64,000 nucleotides of DNA from Pseudomonas caspiana (GCF_002158995.1 NZ_LOHF01000001.1:374412-438411); one strand, 5' to 3'; counted from the stretch's first letter, positions 37,250-47,074 are shown. Notes: a model not told the origin generated them from the sequence alone. Numbers and translations are program-made.

Positions 37250-37950
37250 TCAACCGCCCAGATACGCATCACGAACACGAGGGTTGGCCATCAAGTCCTC
37301 ACCGCTGCCTTGCAGCACAATTCGTCCATTCTCCAGCACGTAGCCCCGATCGGCTAAGCGGAGTGCTTGATTGGCATTCTGCTCCACCAAGAACACCGTC
37401 ACCCCATCCTCACGTAGCTGCTCTACGATCTTGAAGATCTGCTGGATGATGATCGGAGCAAGACCCAAGGACGGCTCATCTAACAGCAGCAGTTTCGGCT
37501 TGCTCATAAGCGCGCGACCAATGGCTAACATCTGTTGCTCACCGCCAGACATCGTTCCTGCGCGCTGGTTGTAGCGCTCGCTGAGGCGAGGAAAGAGGTC
37601 GAGCACCTTTGTCAGCTGGGCTTGGAAGTCGGCTTTATCGGTGAAGAACCCGCCCATGGCCAGGTTCTCTCAACGGTCAGGCGCGAAAATACTCTCCGGC
37701 CTTCGGGAACCACCGCAATACTCTTGCGCATGATTTCATTCGATTGCCGGGTCGTAAGCTCTTCCCCTTCGTATCGAATGCTCCCTTTTGTTGCGCGTGG
37801 TGACCCACAGAGAGTCATCAGAAGGGTCGATTTCCCGGCCCCGTTAGCTCCGATAAGAGTGACGATCTCACCCCGGTTTACCTCAATACTGACATCGTAC
37901 AGCGCTTGAATCTTGCCGTAGTGAGTGGAAACATTCTCAAAGTGCAGCAT
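37250..37950 (-). pseudogene. livF: LivF branched-chain amino acid ABC ATPase, frameshifted
   Basis: The N-terminal part (LHFENVSTHYGKIQALYDVS, Walker A GANGAGKST) and the C-terminal part (MSGGEQQMLAIGRALMSKPKLLLLDEPSLGL with signature and Walker B) are in two frames. The break is near 37666-37671, where GTTGAGAGAACCTG should be GTTGAGGAGAACCTG; one G is missing. Restored, it is a normal 233-residue LivF. Either pseudogene or error. Confidence 0.85.
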
Positions 37951-37952
37951 AT

Positions 37953-38720
37953 TCAAGCCTCCCCCAAATAGGCCTTGATGACATCTGGATTGGCCTTGAT
38001 TTCTTCAGCAGTTCCGTTCGCCAAGGGGGTACCCTGGTTCACGACGTAGATGTGGTCAGAGATGCTCATGACCAAGTGCATGTCGTGTTCGATCAGCATG
38101 ACTGTCACCCCATCCTCAGTGCGCAGGACACCGATCATTGACTTAAGGTCTTCAGTTTCTTTTGGGTTCAGCCCTGCAGCAGGCTCATCCAGCATCAGAA
38201 GCCGAGGTCTGGTCATCATGCATCGCGCAATTTCGAGCCGTCGCTGTTGGCCATAAGCGAGCGTACCTGCAGGCCGGTTGGCGACGTCCAGGAGGTCTGT
38301 GCGTTTCAGCCAGTGAGCCGCGTAGTCCATTGCCTCAGCCTCTTTCTTCCTAAAGTCCGGCGTTTTGAACAAGCCTGAGAGGAAGTTCGTATTCAGATGG
38401 CGGTGTTGTGCGATAAGCAGATTTTCAATCGCCGTCATTTCCTTGAAAAGTCGAACGTTTTGGAACGTCCGCACAATTCCTTTTGACGCGATGGTATGGC
38501 CTGGCAATCCCTGAATCGGCTCACCGTTCAGCGCGACTGTTCCTGACGTTGGTTTGTAGAAGCCCGTAAGGCAGTTGAAAACCGTTGTCTTTCCCGCGCC
38601 GTTGGGCCCGATTAGCGATACCACTTTTTTTTCTGGTACGGACAAAGAGACGTTATTGACTGCCAGGAGCCCGCCGAAGCGCATCGAAAGACCGCTGACT
38701 TCCAAGATCGGTTGGTTCAT
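37953..38720 (-). CDS. livG: LivG branched-chain amino acid ABC ATPase
   Basis: 255 residues, standard length. Walker [13 protein letters not shown], the LivG-specific segment [22 protein letters not shown], signature [15 protein letters not shown], Walker [14 protein letters not shown] and the H-loop VMLIEHDM. Couples ATP hydrolysis to uptake of branched-chain amino acids or an amide/aromatic relative via LivH-LivM. It overlaps the livM stop by four bases. Partners livH and livK are absent from the window. Confidence 0.92.
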   Translation of the reverse strand: MNQPILEVSGLSMRFGGLLAVNNVSLSVPEKKVVSLIGPNGAGKTTVFNCLTGFYKPTSGTVALNGEPIQGLPGHTIASKGIVRTFQNVRLFKEMTAIENLLIAQHRHLNTNFLSGLFKTPDFRKKEAEAMDYAAHWLKRTDLLDVANRPAGTLAYGQQRRLEIARCMMTRPRLLMLDEPAAGLNPKETEDLKSMIGVLRTEDGVTVMLIEHDMHLVMSISDHIYVVNQGTPLANGTAEEIKANPDVIKAYLGEA

Positions 38721-39649
38721 CGCGCTTCTCCACGATTGCTCGACTGTATGAATGTGGACTGTGTTTCAGTCGGTGGGGAGGCCTCAACGGTGCGCGAGCC
38801 TAGGGTCATTTGAGGGCGCTGCATTGGGAGCAAGCCCTGGGGGCGCCAGATCATCATCAACACCATAAGGGCGCCAAACATCAGCATGCGATAGTCACTG
38901 AAGTCACGCATGAGTTCGGGTACGAGGATCATCACTACTGCCGCGAGAATGACGCCGAGTTGCGATCCCATGCCCCCAAGGACGACGATGGCGAGGATGA
39001 TGGCCGACTCGATGAATGTGAATGACTCGGGCGTAACCAAGCCTTGGCGCGCGGCAAAAAAACTGCCGGCAAACCCGGCAAAGCACGCACCTAACGTGAA
39101 GGCTGACAGCTTTATCACCGTAGGGTTGAGGCCTAGTGCTCGACACGCAATTTCATCCTCCCGCAAGGCCTCCCAAGCGCGCCCGATTGGCATTCTCAGC
39201 AGCCGATTGATGACAAACAAGGCGAACAAAACCAGCAGTAGGGCTACTAGGTACAGGAAAACCACTTTGGTGACTGAGTTGTATGGCAAGCCAAAGAACT
39301 CGTGAAATGTCTGCATGCCGTCCGAGGCCCGACGTTCAAAGGTCAAGCCGAAGAATGTTGGTTTTTCCAGATTGCTGATGCCGTTCGGGCCGCCTGTGAT
39401 GTCCGTCAAGTTGCGCAAAAAGATTCGGATGATTTCGCCGAAGCCGAGCGTGACGATTGCCAAGTAATCGCCCCTGAGCCGAAGGACAGGGAACCCCAAC
39501 AGAAAACCAAAGGTGGCAGCCATAAGGCCCGCTATCGGTAAGCAGACCCAGAAGCTCAGCCCGTAATAGTGGGAGAGTAATGCGTAGCTGTAAGCACCGA
39601 CGGCATAGAACCCTACGTATCCGAGGTCAAGCAGACCAGCCAAGCGCCG
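38717..39649 (-). pseudogene. livM: LivM permease, 5'-truncated at a junction
   Basis: The frame covers the LivM core from [24 protein letters not shown] to the end, with [32 protein letters not shown] (the ATPase-coupling loop) and the C-terminal helices. Intact LivM is about 100 residues longer at the N-terminus. Upstream of LAG the sequence (CYGRR) no longer matches the family, so a rearrangement joins it near 39645-39650 to the recombinase segment. Without its first helices it should be non-functional. Confidence 0.8.
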
Positions 39650-39806
39650 CCCATAGCACAAGAACGATTAGCGTGAGAACGGACACAAAACGCCGCGCGG
39701 CGTACCCACACACTTACAGATTTGATGGCTCATTGCTATGATGGCTTAAGAGCCCCGTCGCGAACCGAAATGGCGGCTGCTGCAATCCAATCTTTCGTAG
39801 GTGACC

Positions 39807-40736
39807 ATGGACACGGCGATCAAATGGCTCAGGAATTTGAGCACTACTGCTTTGGTGATTATCGGTCTCCTGGGCTTAGGTTGTGGTGAGGATGCTCACG
39901 CTCGCGGCGGCACGGTTCACGTCAGTGGCTACACCCGTGCAAACGGAACCTACGTTGCGCCCCATTACCGCTCAGCCCCAGACGGTAATTTTGGAAACAA
40001 CTGGAGCACCCTGGGCAACGTCAATCCATATACCGGAAAACCAGGCACCTTGACCGAGCCACACGGTTCGTCCGGGTCTACATACACGACGACGTCGCCC
40101 GTCCCTGCATACACGCCAGTGCAGCCATCGAGCACCTCAAGCTCGGGGCCGCCGGACGCGCAAGTGAAGCTCCCGGCGCACGCCAAGTTTGACTACACGA
40201 AGCGAAACTGGGAATGCATCAGGGGCTATCAGAGAAGCGGCAGCGCTTGCCGCGAGGTCGTCGTTCCTCAACACGCCAAACTTGATTACTTTGGTCACGG
40301 CTGGGAGTGCCAGCGGGGTTATGCGCGTCAAGGCAGTAGCTGTGACGCGGTTGTGGTTCCGGCTCACGCAAGCCTGGATTTCTTGGGCCACGGCTGGGAA
40401 TGCGCCAAGGGCTACAGGAAGTCCGGCGAGGCTTGCAGCTCCGTTAATGTGCCACCCTACGCTAAGCTCGACTATCTCGGCCATGGATGGGAATGCCTTG
40501 CAGGCTATAAACGGTCGGGCGACGGGTGCTCAGTTGTGCTCGTCCCTCGAAACGCCAAGCTAGATTATCTCGGGCATGCCTGGGAGTGCACGCGAGGTTT
40601 CAAGCGGGTAGGGGACGAATGCCAACCTGTCCAGGTACCGCTGAACGCCAGCCTCGATTACCTTGGCCACGACTGGGCATGTAACTCGGGCTTTCGCAGA
40701 GCTCAGCAAAGCTGCACCCCAGTTGTTAGACCTTGA
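39807..40736 (+). CDS. secreted protein with six 31-residue two-Cys repeats
   Basis: About 309 residues from the ATG at 39807. A signal peptide ends near AHA-RGG. The domain after it (GGTVHVSGYTRANGTYVAPHYRSAPDGNFGNNWSTLGNVNPYTGK) is a common secreted module. From about residue 117 there are six tandem repeats of exactly 31 residues with the pattern VPxxAxLDYLGHGWECxxGYxRxGxxC; cysteines are at 139/150, 170/181, 201/212, 232/243, 263/274 and 294/305 (numbered from a GTG two codons upstream). Each repeat probably forms a disulfide. Function unknown; a cell-surface or envelope role is likely. A weak hairpin (40746-40767) follows the stop. Confidence 0.8.
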   Translation: MDTAIKWLRNLSTTALVIIGLLGLGCGEDAHARGGTVHVSGYTRANGTYVAPHYRSAPDGNFGNNWSTLGNVNPYTGKPGTLTEPHGSSGSTYTTTSPVPAYTPVQPSSTSSSGPPDAQVKLPAHAKFDYTKRNWECIRGYQRSGSACREVVVPQHAKLDYFGHGWECQRGYARQGSSCDAVVVPAHASLDFLGHGWECAKGYRKSGEACSSVNVPPYAKLDYLGHGWECLAGYKRSGDGCSVVLVPRNAKLDYLGHAWECTRGFKRVGDECQPVQVPLNASLDYLGHDWACNSGFRRAQQSCTPVVRP

Positions 40737-40899
40737 ATGCCAAAGTTTGACCAGTAAACCGGTCAAATCCTCCACTTCCCGCACTGTCGTATCACTTTCA
40801 AATCAGTAGGAACCCAATTTTTTGATACGTGCAAGGCTTGCACTAGCCTCAGGTTTTTTTGCGATTTGTAGCACGCCCAAACTAGGAAGGGAGCGGAAA

Positions 40900-41421
40900 G
40901 TGAACGAACATCGGAGGAGGTCAGATCTAAAACAGGCTAAAGCTGCCTACAGGCAATCTGGAACGGGCATCTCTCTTTTAATCCGCGACCTTTACTCCTG
41001 CGTACAGCAGTCTTCGATTGAGTGCGGTTTTGACGCCGAGCAGGTCAAAATAATCTGGCGAACCGCTAGCCAGGCCTACTCTGCTGGCGAGATATCACTG
41101 GCATTCGAACCGATATTCAAAGAGCTTCATTCGAACTACGTCAATAAGGCTGATTATCGAGCTGGCGCTCTGCCACTTCCAATTGATGCACTTGAAGAGG
41201 CAGGCTCTGTCGCGATAAGAGCGTTGGCTCATCTAAAAGCGCAACATGATGCAAAACTACGTATTTGGTTCCACGATGCTGGAATTTGTGAATTCCGCTT
41301 GATTCGTCCGGCAATCCCGTGGGCCAACTTCACTTATGCACTTCTCGACAAGCTAGTGAAAGATGAGCTATTAACGAGCTCCTTTCGTTGCAAGCTATTT
41401 GCACGAGATCTTGGTCTGTAA
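40900..41421 (+). CDS. hypothetical protein near recombinase pair
   Basis: 173 residues from a GTG at 40900 that has AGGAAGGGAG upstream; an ATG at 40822 is the alternative. Basic N-terminus (NEHRRRSDLKQAKAAYR), mostly helical, with the ending FHDAGICEFRLIRPAIPWANFTYALLDKLVKDELL. No family recognised. It converges on the recombinase pair. An accessory protein of the element is possible by position only. Confidence 0.55.
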   Translation: MNEHRRRSDLKQAKAAYRQSGTGISLLIRDLYSCVQQSSIECGFDAEQVKIIWRTASQAYSAGEISLAFEPIFKELHSNYVNKADYRAGALPLPIDALEEAGSVAIRALAHLKAQHDAKLRIWFHDAGICEFRLIRPAIPWANFTYALLDKLVKDELLTSSFRCKLFARDLGL

Positions 41422-41558
41422 ATTCATCAAGCCATAGGCATGCGTCATATCAAGTCAGAAATATCTAGGGTCTGTACTCGATGAGAGTGTGGATCCGCTT
41501 CTGGCTATGGTGATGAGGTCAGCCAGGCCCGACTTAGGCTGACCCCAGGAGAGTAATG

Positions 41559-42797
41559 CTAGCGTGGCTTGCGCCCTTGGCTCCAACTCACCCACTCATC
41601 ACGCCAAGCAAAAAAACGTTGGTATAGGTTTTCAGCGTTCGATCTGCGCCCGAGTCCAATAACGTTATCCATCGTCAACACCCTTGCGCTGCGGTGCATG
41701 CTGGTTTCCCGGAGCCAGAACAGGCTAGCAGTACGAAAACCAGAATCAGGGGATACTACACATCCGTCCTCGCTGAGTTTATCAATAACGTGCTGGCATG
41801 CGTTTCGAAATAGAAACCTGGCGTAACCTGAGCTGACCGAGTCGGAGCCCCGATTTTTTCCAAGTAGGGAGGTGTGATCATCTTCAAGTGGGATCCAGGC
41901 TCTCCCAAATCGCTCGCGATAGCGATTGACATAATTTTCCACGAAATCGGGATGAATTTTCCACGCGGACTTCCCAGGAAATTGATCTTCGGCTAAGTCA
42001 TAGCTGCCATCCGCCGTCAGGCGTAGGGCACTAAAGGTTAGGTTTTGTCCAAACTGATCAATTTCGCTGGGCTGCAGCCTAAGGTAATAGATCGATGCAA
42101 TCATAAGCAATGTCCGCTCTTGCTTGACATCTCCGTCTGCCAATTCGGATAGCGTTGACATCAAAACCGCAAATTCTTGATCGGTGAATACATTATCCCC
42201 AGTATGCACAGGGAGAGACGGCGCGTAGAAACCTGCCCTATGCAGCCGATATGCAGGGTTAACCGCGATCCGATCATTGTCGTGGAGATACGAAAAGAAG
42301 TTTGCTGTCACAGACATTTGCAGAGCGAGTACCGCCTTGCTGGCTAAAAAAGAAATGCGTTCGCCATTTTCCTCGGCAGCCGGTTGTCTGAGGTAAAAAG
42401 GGCGCCATTCAGGATTAAATTTGTCTGCGCTCGGTCGTTTACCGGTAGTGAAACGCTTACAGTTTTTTGAGGTTATCCACGACTCAAGTGGAGAGGTGCA
42501 AAAGTCCATAAACCCCTGAACATCGACCTCCACCAATCTAGTTATGGGTTTTTTCGCTACCAAAAGACTCCAGAGCAACAGCCGCTCCGTACAAGCCCGG
42601 TAGTTGTTGTAACGCGTTGGCTCTGCATGATTGGCTAGAAACTGCTTAACCAGCAGATAACTTTCCACCGGCTGACTGCTGGGTGGACAGATGTCCAGAA
42701 AATCTACGACGACTGAAAGCTCATAATCTAACGTGTCTGGGTCGAGTCGCTTAAAATCAGTCAGGGTTTTGAAGCATGGTCGAGGAATTATTTCCAT
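41559..42797 (-). CDS. tyrosine recombinase-like protein with lost catalytic residues
   Basis: 412 residues. It aligns along its length with its neighbour at 42826. The first catalytic arginine (in YYLRLQPSEI) and a tyrosine (NLYQRFF) near the end remain. The HxxR motif has become FWLRE (His to Phe), the histidine after it is Glu, and the H of the LRH segment is Arg. It may bind the same sites without cutting, as a structural partner. Confidence 0.78.
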   Translation of the reverse strand: MEIIPRPCFKTLTDFKRLDPDTLDYELSVVVDFLDICPPSSQPVESYLLVKQFLANHAEPTRYNNYRACTERLLLWSLLVAKKPITRLVEVDVQGFMDFCTSPLESWITSKNCKRFTTGKRPSADKFNPEWRPFYLRQPAAEENGERISFLASKAVLALQMSVTANFFSYLHDNDRIAVNPAYRLHRAGFYAPSLPVHTGDNVFTDQEFAVLMSTLSELADGDVKQERTLLMIASIYYLRLQPSEIDQFGQNLTFSALRLTADGSYDLAEDQFPGKSAWKIHPDFVENYVNRYRERFGRAWIPLEDDHTSLLGKNRGSDSVSSGYARFLFRNACQHVIDKLSEDGCVVSPDSGFRTASLFWLRETSMHRSARVLTMDNVIGLGRRSNAENLYQRFFAWRDEWVSWSQGRKPR

Positions 42798-42825
42798 GAC
42801 TTTTCCTACCGGTGATCTGTAAATT

Positions 42826-44247
42826 TCAGTCTCGGTTTTTCAAACCCAACTGCCTAAGTGAGTACGAGCGTTTGTCTTCATAGCTGCTGTAGTAGATATC
42901 CTGGGTAGTGGCAAGATTGTTGTGACGTAGATCCATCTGCAAATCCTTGGCGTCGCGCCAAGGCGCATCGAGCGTCGCTGCGGTATGCCTCAGCCAGTGA
43001 GTGGAGGCTATTTTTAGTGCTTCGATTTCGCCCGATTGACGACCTTCGCTCACCATCTCATCAGCGGCTGAATCAAACAGCTCCTGGATGATTGAACGAA
43101 CTTTTCGAGTAGACAAACCTGGACGACCACTCAAGGTTGCAATGAGGGGCGTGTGCTCGTTCTGTAGCGGCAGCTCAGTAAGCCCCATGTAGCGCCGGTA
43201 CCGCTTTAGGTACAGATCGATGTATTCCGGCCGGACGGCCACTTTGGCCGCCTTATCACCCTTGCCAATGAGGTGAAACCACCAGTTGCCTTCGTGGTCT
43301 GGCTTAAACGAACTCATCGTCGGCTGCCAATTCACTCGCCCGCAGATATCTGAAACGCGCAGGTACATAGAGAAAAGCGTTGCAGCGATGAAAAGCGTCC
43401 GCTCATGTAGCTCTGGAAGCGCTGCTGCCATTTTTTCAGCAGTTGACAGCACGAAGTCCCATTGCAGGGGCGTGAGTGCACGGCCAGTTAGCGCCGTGCC
43501 ACGTGACGTTTTGAAGCGTGATTTCTGTTTGATCGCCCGAAAGGGATTCGTCGAGGTCAGGCCTTCATCAACCGCGTACTCGTACAAAGTACTGCAGACG
43601 GAAAACGCTTGGGAAATACTGGCTCGGGCTGGTTGATACGGAGCACATGCACCCCGGGCATCATCATAAGCGTCAGCAGCGCTACCCACGGTCTTTCCTG
43701 CAAAGGGTCGCCAGCGATGATTTGGGTGCACCGGATAATCTGCGTCTGACGCCGAGACCATGAACCTGCTCCTCGTAACCGGGCCAACCCAGTCAAGAGG
43801 CGGACTCGCACAGAACTCCAGGAAAGCTTCGGCATCTGCACGGCGCAGTTCCATGACGGGCTTTTTTCTTATCAACAATGCCCAAAGCAGCAGGCGCTCG
43901 GCATGGGTGCGATATGAAACGAATGTCGCCTCAACATTGGAGTACGCGCGCAGAAAGCCTCTGACGACTTCGTAACCCTCCATTGGCTTGAGCTGTGCGT
44001 CGACGGCCATAACATAATCCATCACCCACGGCAGGCATGGATCAGGTTCATCGTTAGTGTGATTAACAAACTCTTTATAGGTGTTGAACAGGGGGCACGG
44101 AACAGCCATTACAGTGCCACTGGCTGGGACAGCCTGCTTCGAAGACGGCTTTTCAGACTTCCGATTCTGGGAGTTATCGGAAGTAGGGGAGATGCCCTTC
44201 TGTTTTTTCAAGACGCGTGTCTCCGCCTGCCTGGATGAGTCGCTCAT
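42826..44247 (-). CDS. tyrosine-type site-specific recombinase
   Basis: About 473 residues. Catalytic elements are all present: R in MYLRVSDIC, K in GKGDKAAKV, HxxR in THWLRHTAATLD, H in DLRHNNLATTQ and the nucleophile in DIYYSS. The N-terminal third is basic and has a core-binding, SAM-like domain. The gene stands 28 bases upstream of the degraded partner; the two are probably co-transcribed. A mobile-element integrase, though the element's ends are not certain. Confidence 0.9.
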   Translation of the reverse strand: MSDSSRQAETRVLKKQKGISPTSDNSQNRKSEKPSSKQAVPASGTVMAVPCPLFNTYKEFVNHTNDEPDPCLPWVMDYVMAVDAQLKPMEGYEVVRGFLRAYSNVEATFVSYRTHAERLLLWALLIRKKPVMELRRADAEAFLEFCASPPLDWVGPVTRSRFMVSASDADYPVHPNHRWRPFAGKTVGSAADAYDDARGACAPYQPARASISQAFSVCSTLYEYAVDEGLTSTNPFRAIKQKSRFKTSRGTALTGRALTPLQWDFVLSTAEKMAAALPELHERTLFIAATLFSMYLRVSDICGRVNWQPTMSSFKPDHEGNWWFHLIGKGDKAAKVAVRPEYIDLYLKRYRRYMGLTELPLQNEHTPLIATLSGRPGLSTRKVRSIIQELFDSAADEMVSEGRQSGEIEALKIASTHWLRHTAATLDAPWRDAKDLQMDLRHNNLATTQDIYYSSYEDKRSYSLRQLGLKNRD

Positions 44248-44401
44248 CACCTAGCCCTAATCATTTGTTCGATGCCACTCAGGTTATACACGGCAAGCCT
44301 GGCTTTGCAAGTATCTTGCAAATTTTTTTGTACGACGCGGGAACTAACGTCGATTTAAACATATATTGAAAGGCAGAGCTCGGCGCTGAATTCATCGACA
44401 C

Positions 44402-44442
44402 AAAAAAAGGCTAAAAGCCCCGAATCATGAGGGTTTTGGCCT
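44402..44442 (-). terminator. rho-independent terminator (leftward)
   Basis: On the minus strand GGCCAAAACCC, a short loop, GGGGCTTTTAGCC and seven T. It lies upstream of the recombinase gene, so it would shield the gene from transcription coming from the right. Confidence 0.7.
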
Positions 44443-44520
44443 TAATTGCTTCTGCTGCAGGGGATAATACGCCCGCTTAAGTTCCGCGCATGGGCTTCAT
44501 CAACGTAGCGATCAGATGGT

Positions 44521-44551
44521 CACTTTTAAAAGATCCAACCTTTTTTAAAAG
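44521..44551. repeat. paired recombinase-type site 1
   Basis: CACTTTTAAAAG, a seven-base spacer (ATCCAAC), then CTTTTTTAAAAG. The half-sites have the same orientation with a 19-base period. Confidence 0.75.
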
Positions 44552-44618
44552 TTGGAGCGTTACGGCCCTGTATTTACGACACATGGCAGTTAATATTCAT
44601 TGTTTTCGATGAGTAGAC

Positions 44619-44649
44619 CACTTTTAAAGGTTTTGATCATTTCTAAAAA
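44619..44649. repeat. paired recombinase-type site 2
   Basis: CACTTTTAAAGG, spacer TTTTGAT, then CATTTCTAAAAA; period 19, as in site 1 and site 3. Confidence 0.75.
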
Positions 44650-45095
44650 ATACCCCCTTATTAGTCAGGAGGCCTTAACCGTTACCGGTTATCTCTTTAT
44701 CGAAAGACCTCTTGAAATTAACGACCGCTAGTGGTTTATAATGAAGCTTCTTCGAAGCTTCAGTCTGCAACTCCCCCCTAGCATAGCTCCATTCGCGTAA
44801 TTAGCGATGTAAGTTTAGCTTTATTCTCACTTTGAATCGCTATATCAATTGCCCTAGGAAATCTCTATCCACGCTACGCAGGCAGGCCGCGCCCTTGACC
44901 AGACGGCACTATCACGGCGCAGGCGAGGTCAGTTCACGATCTCGACGATCGTTGTAGATCAGCATTCGATCTCCGTGAGAGATCGTGAGGACTGGCACCG
45001 TGCTGCGTAGCTCACGCAATCGGCCACAGAGCTAAGGGAGGCCCGAGCCCGCCTGACATCGCAGATAACCGCATTCATTGGGGTAAACGGACAGT

Positions 45096-45126
45096 CATTT
45101 TTAAAGGATTTGACCATCTTTAAAAG
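45096..45126. repeat. paired recombinase-type site 3
   Basis: CATTTTTAAAGG, spacer ATTTGAC, then CATCTTTAAAAG; period 19. The most regular copy. Confidence 0.75.
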
Positions 45127-45744
45127 ATGTCCCGTATTCCAGGGCAGTGTTGCTGCTGAGGAGCCCAGCCTAAATGGATGCCTTGAGGAACGAACTGGGG
45201 CATGTTTGGGTAGCATCTGGCGCCTCAATTCGACGAAACACTGGCAGAACCTGCAATTCTGGCCGCTGCTGCCAACATTAAAAGATGCCGAAATGGTGAT
45301 CCGTTAGCGGGTGACTGAACGCACAGGCCCGGTCTGCAAGGCTTTCAGGGCTGGGAAGCTAGGCGCCATCTAAAGCGCCATTTTTACGGGGGAGCCACAT
45401 CAGCGATAACTGATGACAAGCAGCGCGATTGGAAAATGGCAGCATCGAATCAGAGTCAAATGATCACCAGAAGCACCGCCGTAGAAAAACCCATAGGTAC
45501 GCATAATGTATATTATGTTAAATAGTGTGTCTGGTTATGGTTCGCTTTCCAAATCCCGATTTTGTGACGGTCGCGATTTGATGAGGCTTCCTCCCTTACC
45601 TATCTATCTGATTTCATTGGGTTTGCATTAAAACGGCGTCGTTCGGACTGCTAACACATCGAAAGTTTCCCTGTTGCACTGTGTGCTTCTGCAGGCTACA
45701 GAGTCGCGCGCTCGTTCTAGCGCGCATACGTAGGCAGCGAGCAG

Positions 45745-46223
45745 ACTTTCAACAGATTAGTAGCTTAAACGCCCAAGCTGATGCTGTTCAGGTGTATGCG
45801 GCTTCCAAAGGAACGATGAATCAAATCTTCTCCGTATGTAGCAGTTTTATGAGTTTCTTGCCGAAGACAACTTGGTGAGCCTGAACCCGTTCAGACTTGT
45901 AAAAAATAAGCGGGATTTCATTGGGAATCTAACCGGCGAGGCCCAGAATCGGGCCTTAACGCCATTGCAATGGGACTACGTGCTTGAGAATCACGTGATC
46001 GGAAAAGGCAACACAGGGACGAGTATGTTAATCGGTACCTCAGACGCTATCGCACTTTTCTCGGCTTGCCGAACTCACCGGCTGAAAAAGAACGAACTCC
46101 TCTACTCACGACGCTGGAAGGCCGAGCGGGCTTGTCTGGACGTAAAGTGCGCACCCTCCTCCAGTCCGTTTTTCGAAAACGCTCTATCTAAGATGAAGGC
46201 TGAGGGCGCGAGGCGTACAAAAT
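45745..46223 (+). pseudogene. tyrosine recombinase relic, opposite orientation
   Basis: Pieces similar to the recombinase at 42826 follow each other through three frames: NQIFSVCSSF, then YEFLAEDNLVSLNPFRLVKN, NRALTPLQWDYVLE, VIGKGNT, then YVNRYLRRYRTFLGLP, ERTPLLTTLEGRAGLSGRKVRTLLQSVF. At least two frameshifts, a large internal deletion and no catalytic C-terminus. It points away from the intact pair. Confidence 0.75.
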
Positions 46224-46329
46224 GAACAGCCTACGGTCAGCATCAGCTCACTGACTCAGATATACATCGGCAACATTTGACGCGCCTTTTCGCAGGGCGT
46301 GCAGTTAGATCTTCGTCGGTGCGTTCTGT

Positions 46330-46400
46330 TGCCAGATTAGAGTGGCCTCTTTGGCGCAGATCATCTCGGGACGCTTGCGCCATAAAGCAGGTTCTGTAAC
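46330..46400 (-). pseudogene. possible recombinase C-terminal scrap
   Basis: The minus strand reads DDLRQRGHSNLATERTDEDLTAR, reminiscent of the H-box and tyrosine end (GHSNLATTERYLH) of another integrase. Very short; low certainty. Confidence 0.3.
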
Positions 46401-46494
46401 GCTCGTCGCCGACGATCATTGACGTCCCGAAACCCTTGGCGTGTGGTTGAACGGACAGTAACAGCCCTCGAGACGGCTTTACCAAGGAGAAGTA

Positions 46495-46923
46495 ATGAAC
46501 AGGTTTTTTCTAGCAGGTGTGTGTCTGGCCCTGAGCACCGGCATCGTTGCAGCCGAGGATCCTCTAGTCCGTGAAGGCACTTACTTCGGCTCGGGCGATG
46601 GCGGCGATGTAACGGTCAAACTGAAAGCGGTTGGCGGAGGAGACTACGATGCCTCGATCAATACGATGGTAGAAGGCGGTTGTTCGGGGGGCGTCGATGG
46701 GCGGATGACGTTCCACGGCGACACCGGCGTTCTTTCGGTGCCCAACCCGGACTATGACCTCGTGACAAACAGTCCGTTGACGCGGCATAAGGCGTGCAAG
46801 GTCATTCTTACGTTCAACGATGAAGGGTTTCTTCAGGTCGATGAGAAAGAAGGATGCCTGACGTTTCATGGTAATGCCTGTACGTTTACAGGGGAGTTGG
46901 TGCATGAAAGTGCGGTCAATTGA
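46495..46923 (+). CDS. small secreted beta-rich protein
   Basis: 142 residues, signal peptide MNRFFLAGVCLALSTGIVAA. GGAG lies eight bases before the ATG. The mature part reads EGTYFGSGDGGDVTVKL, then GGCSGGVDG, CKVILTF and GCLTFHGNACTFTGEL, with four cysteines likely in two disulfides. The pattern resembles that of the protein at 50442-51172, suggesting a shared periplasmic fold. Some inhibitors and toxin-immunity proteins have this look, but no function is established. Confidence 0.75.
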   Translation: MNRFFLAGVCLALSTGIVAAEDPLVREGTYFGSGDGGDVTVKLKAVGGGDYDASINTMVEGGCSGGVDGRMTFHGDTGVLSVPNPDYDLVTNSPLTRHKACKVILTFNDEGFLQVDEKEGCLTFHGNACTFTGELVHESAVN

Positions 46924-47052
46924 TAGGGGGATCACTTGCCGATAGAGCGCTGGCCGCTCGAGAGCGTCCAGCGATTGACCTCATGGGTGAAGGAATTAGG
47001 CCAATTGAATTGCGTAAATCCAATTTAAAAAATTTGATTTTATGACGATTCT

Positions 47053-47074
47053 CCATAGCACACGTGTGCTATGG
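47053..47074. promoter_or_regulatory. palindrome S1
   Basis: CCATAGCACAC followed by its exact reverse complement, a perfect 22-base palindrome. Between two convergent genes, so it does not precede an obvious start. Confidence 0.8.

Larger units (their letters stand above)
44248..45744. other. non-coding region between divergent recombinase genes
   Basis: 1.5 kb with no supported gene. It carries the leftward terminator, the three paired TTTTAAA sites and an AT-rich palindrome CATAAT-GTAT-ATTATG near 45503. The short frame at 44959-45228 is not convincing. Candidate attachment or regulatory region of the element. Confidence 0.6.

Noticed and set aside
44959..45228. 89-residue minus-strand frame as a gene
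   Set aside because: It overlaps paired site 3 and has no start signal or family resemblance.
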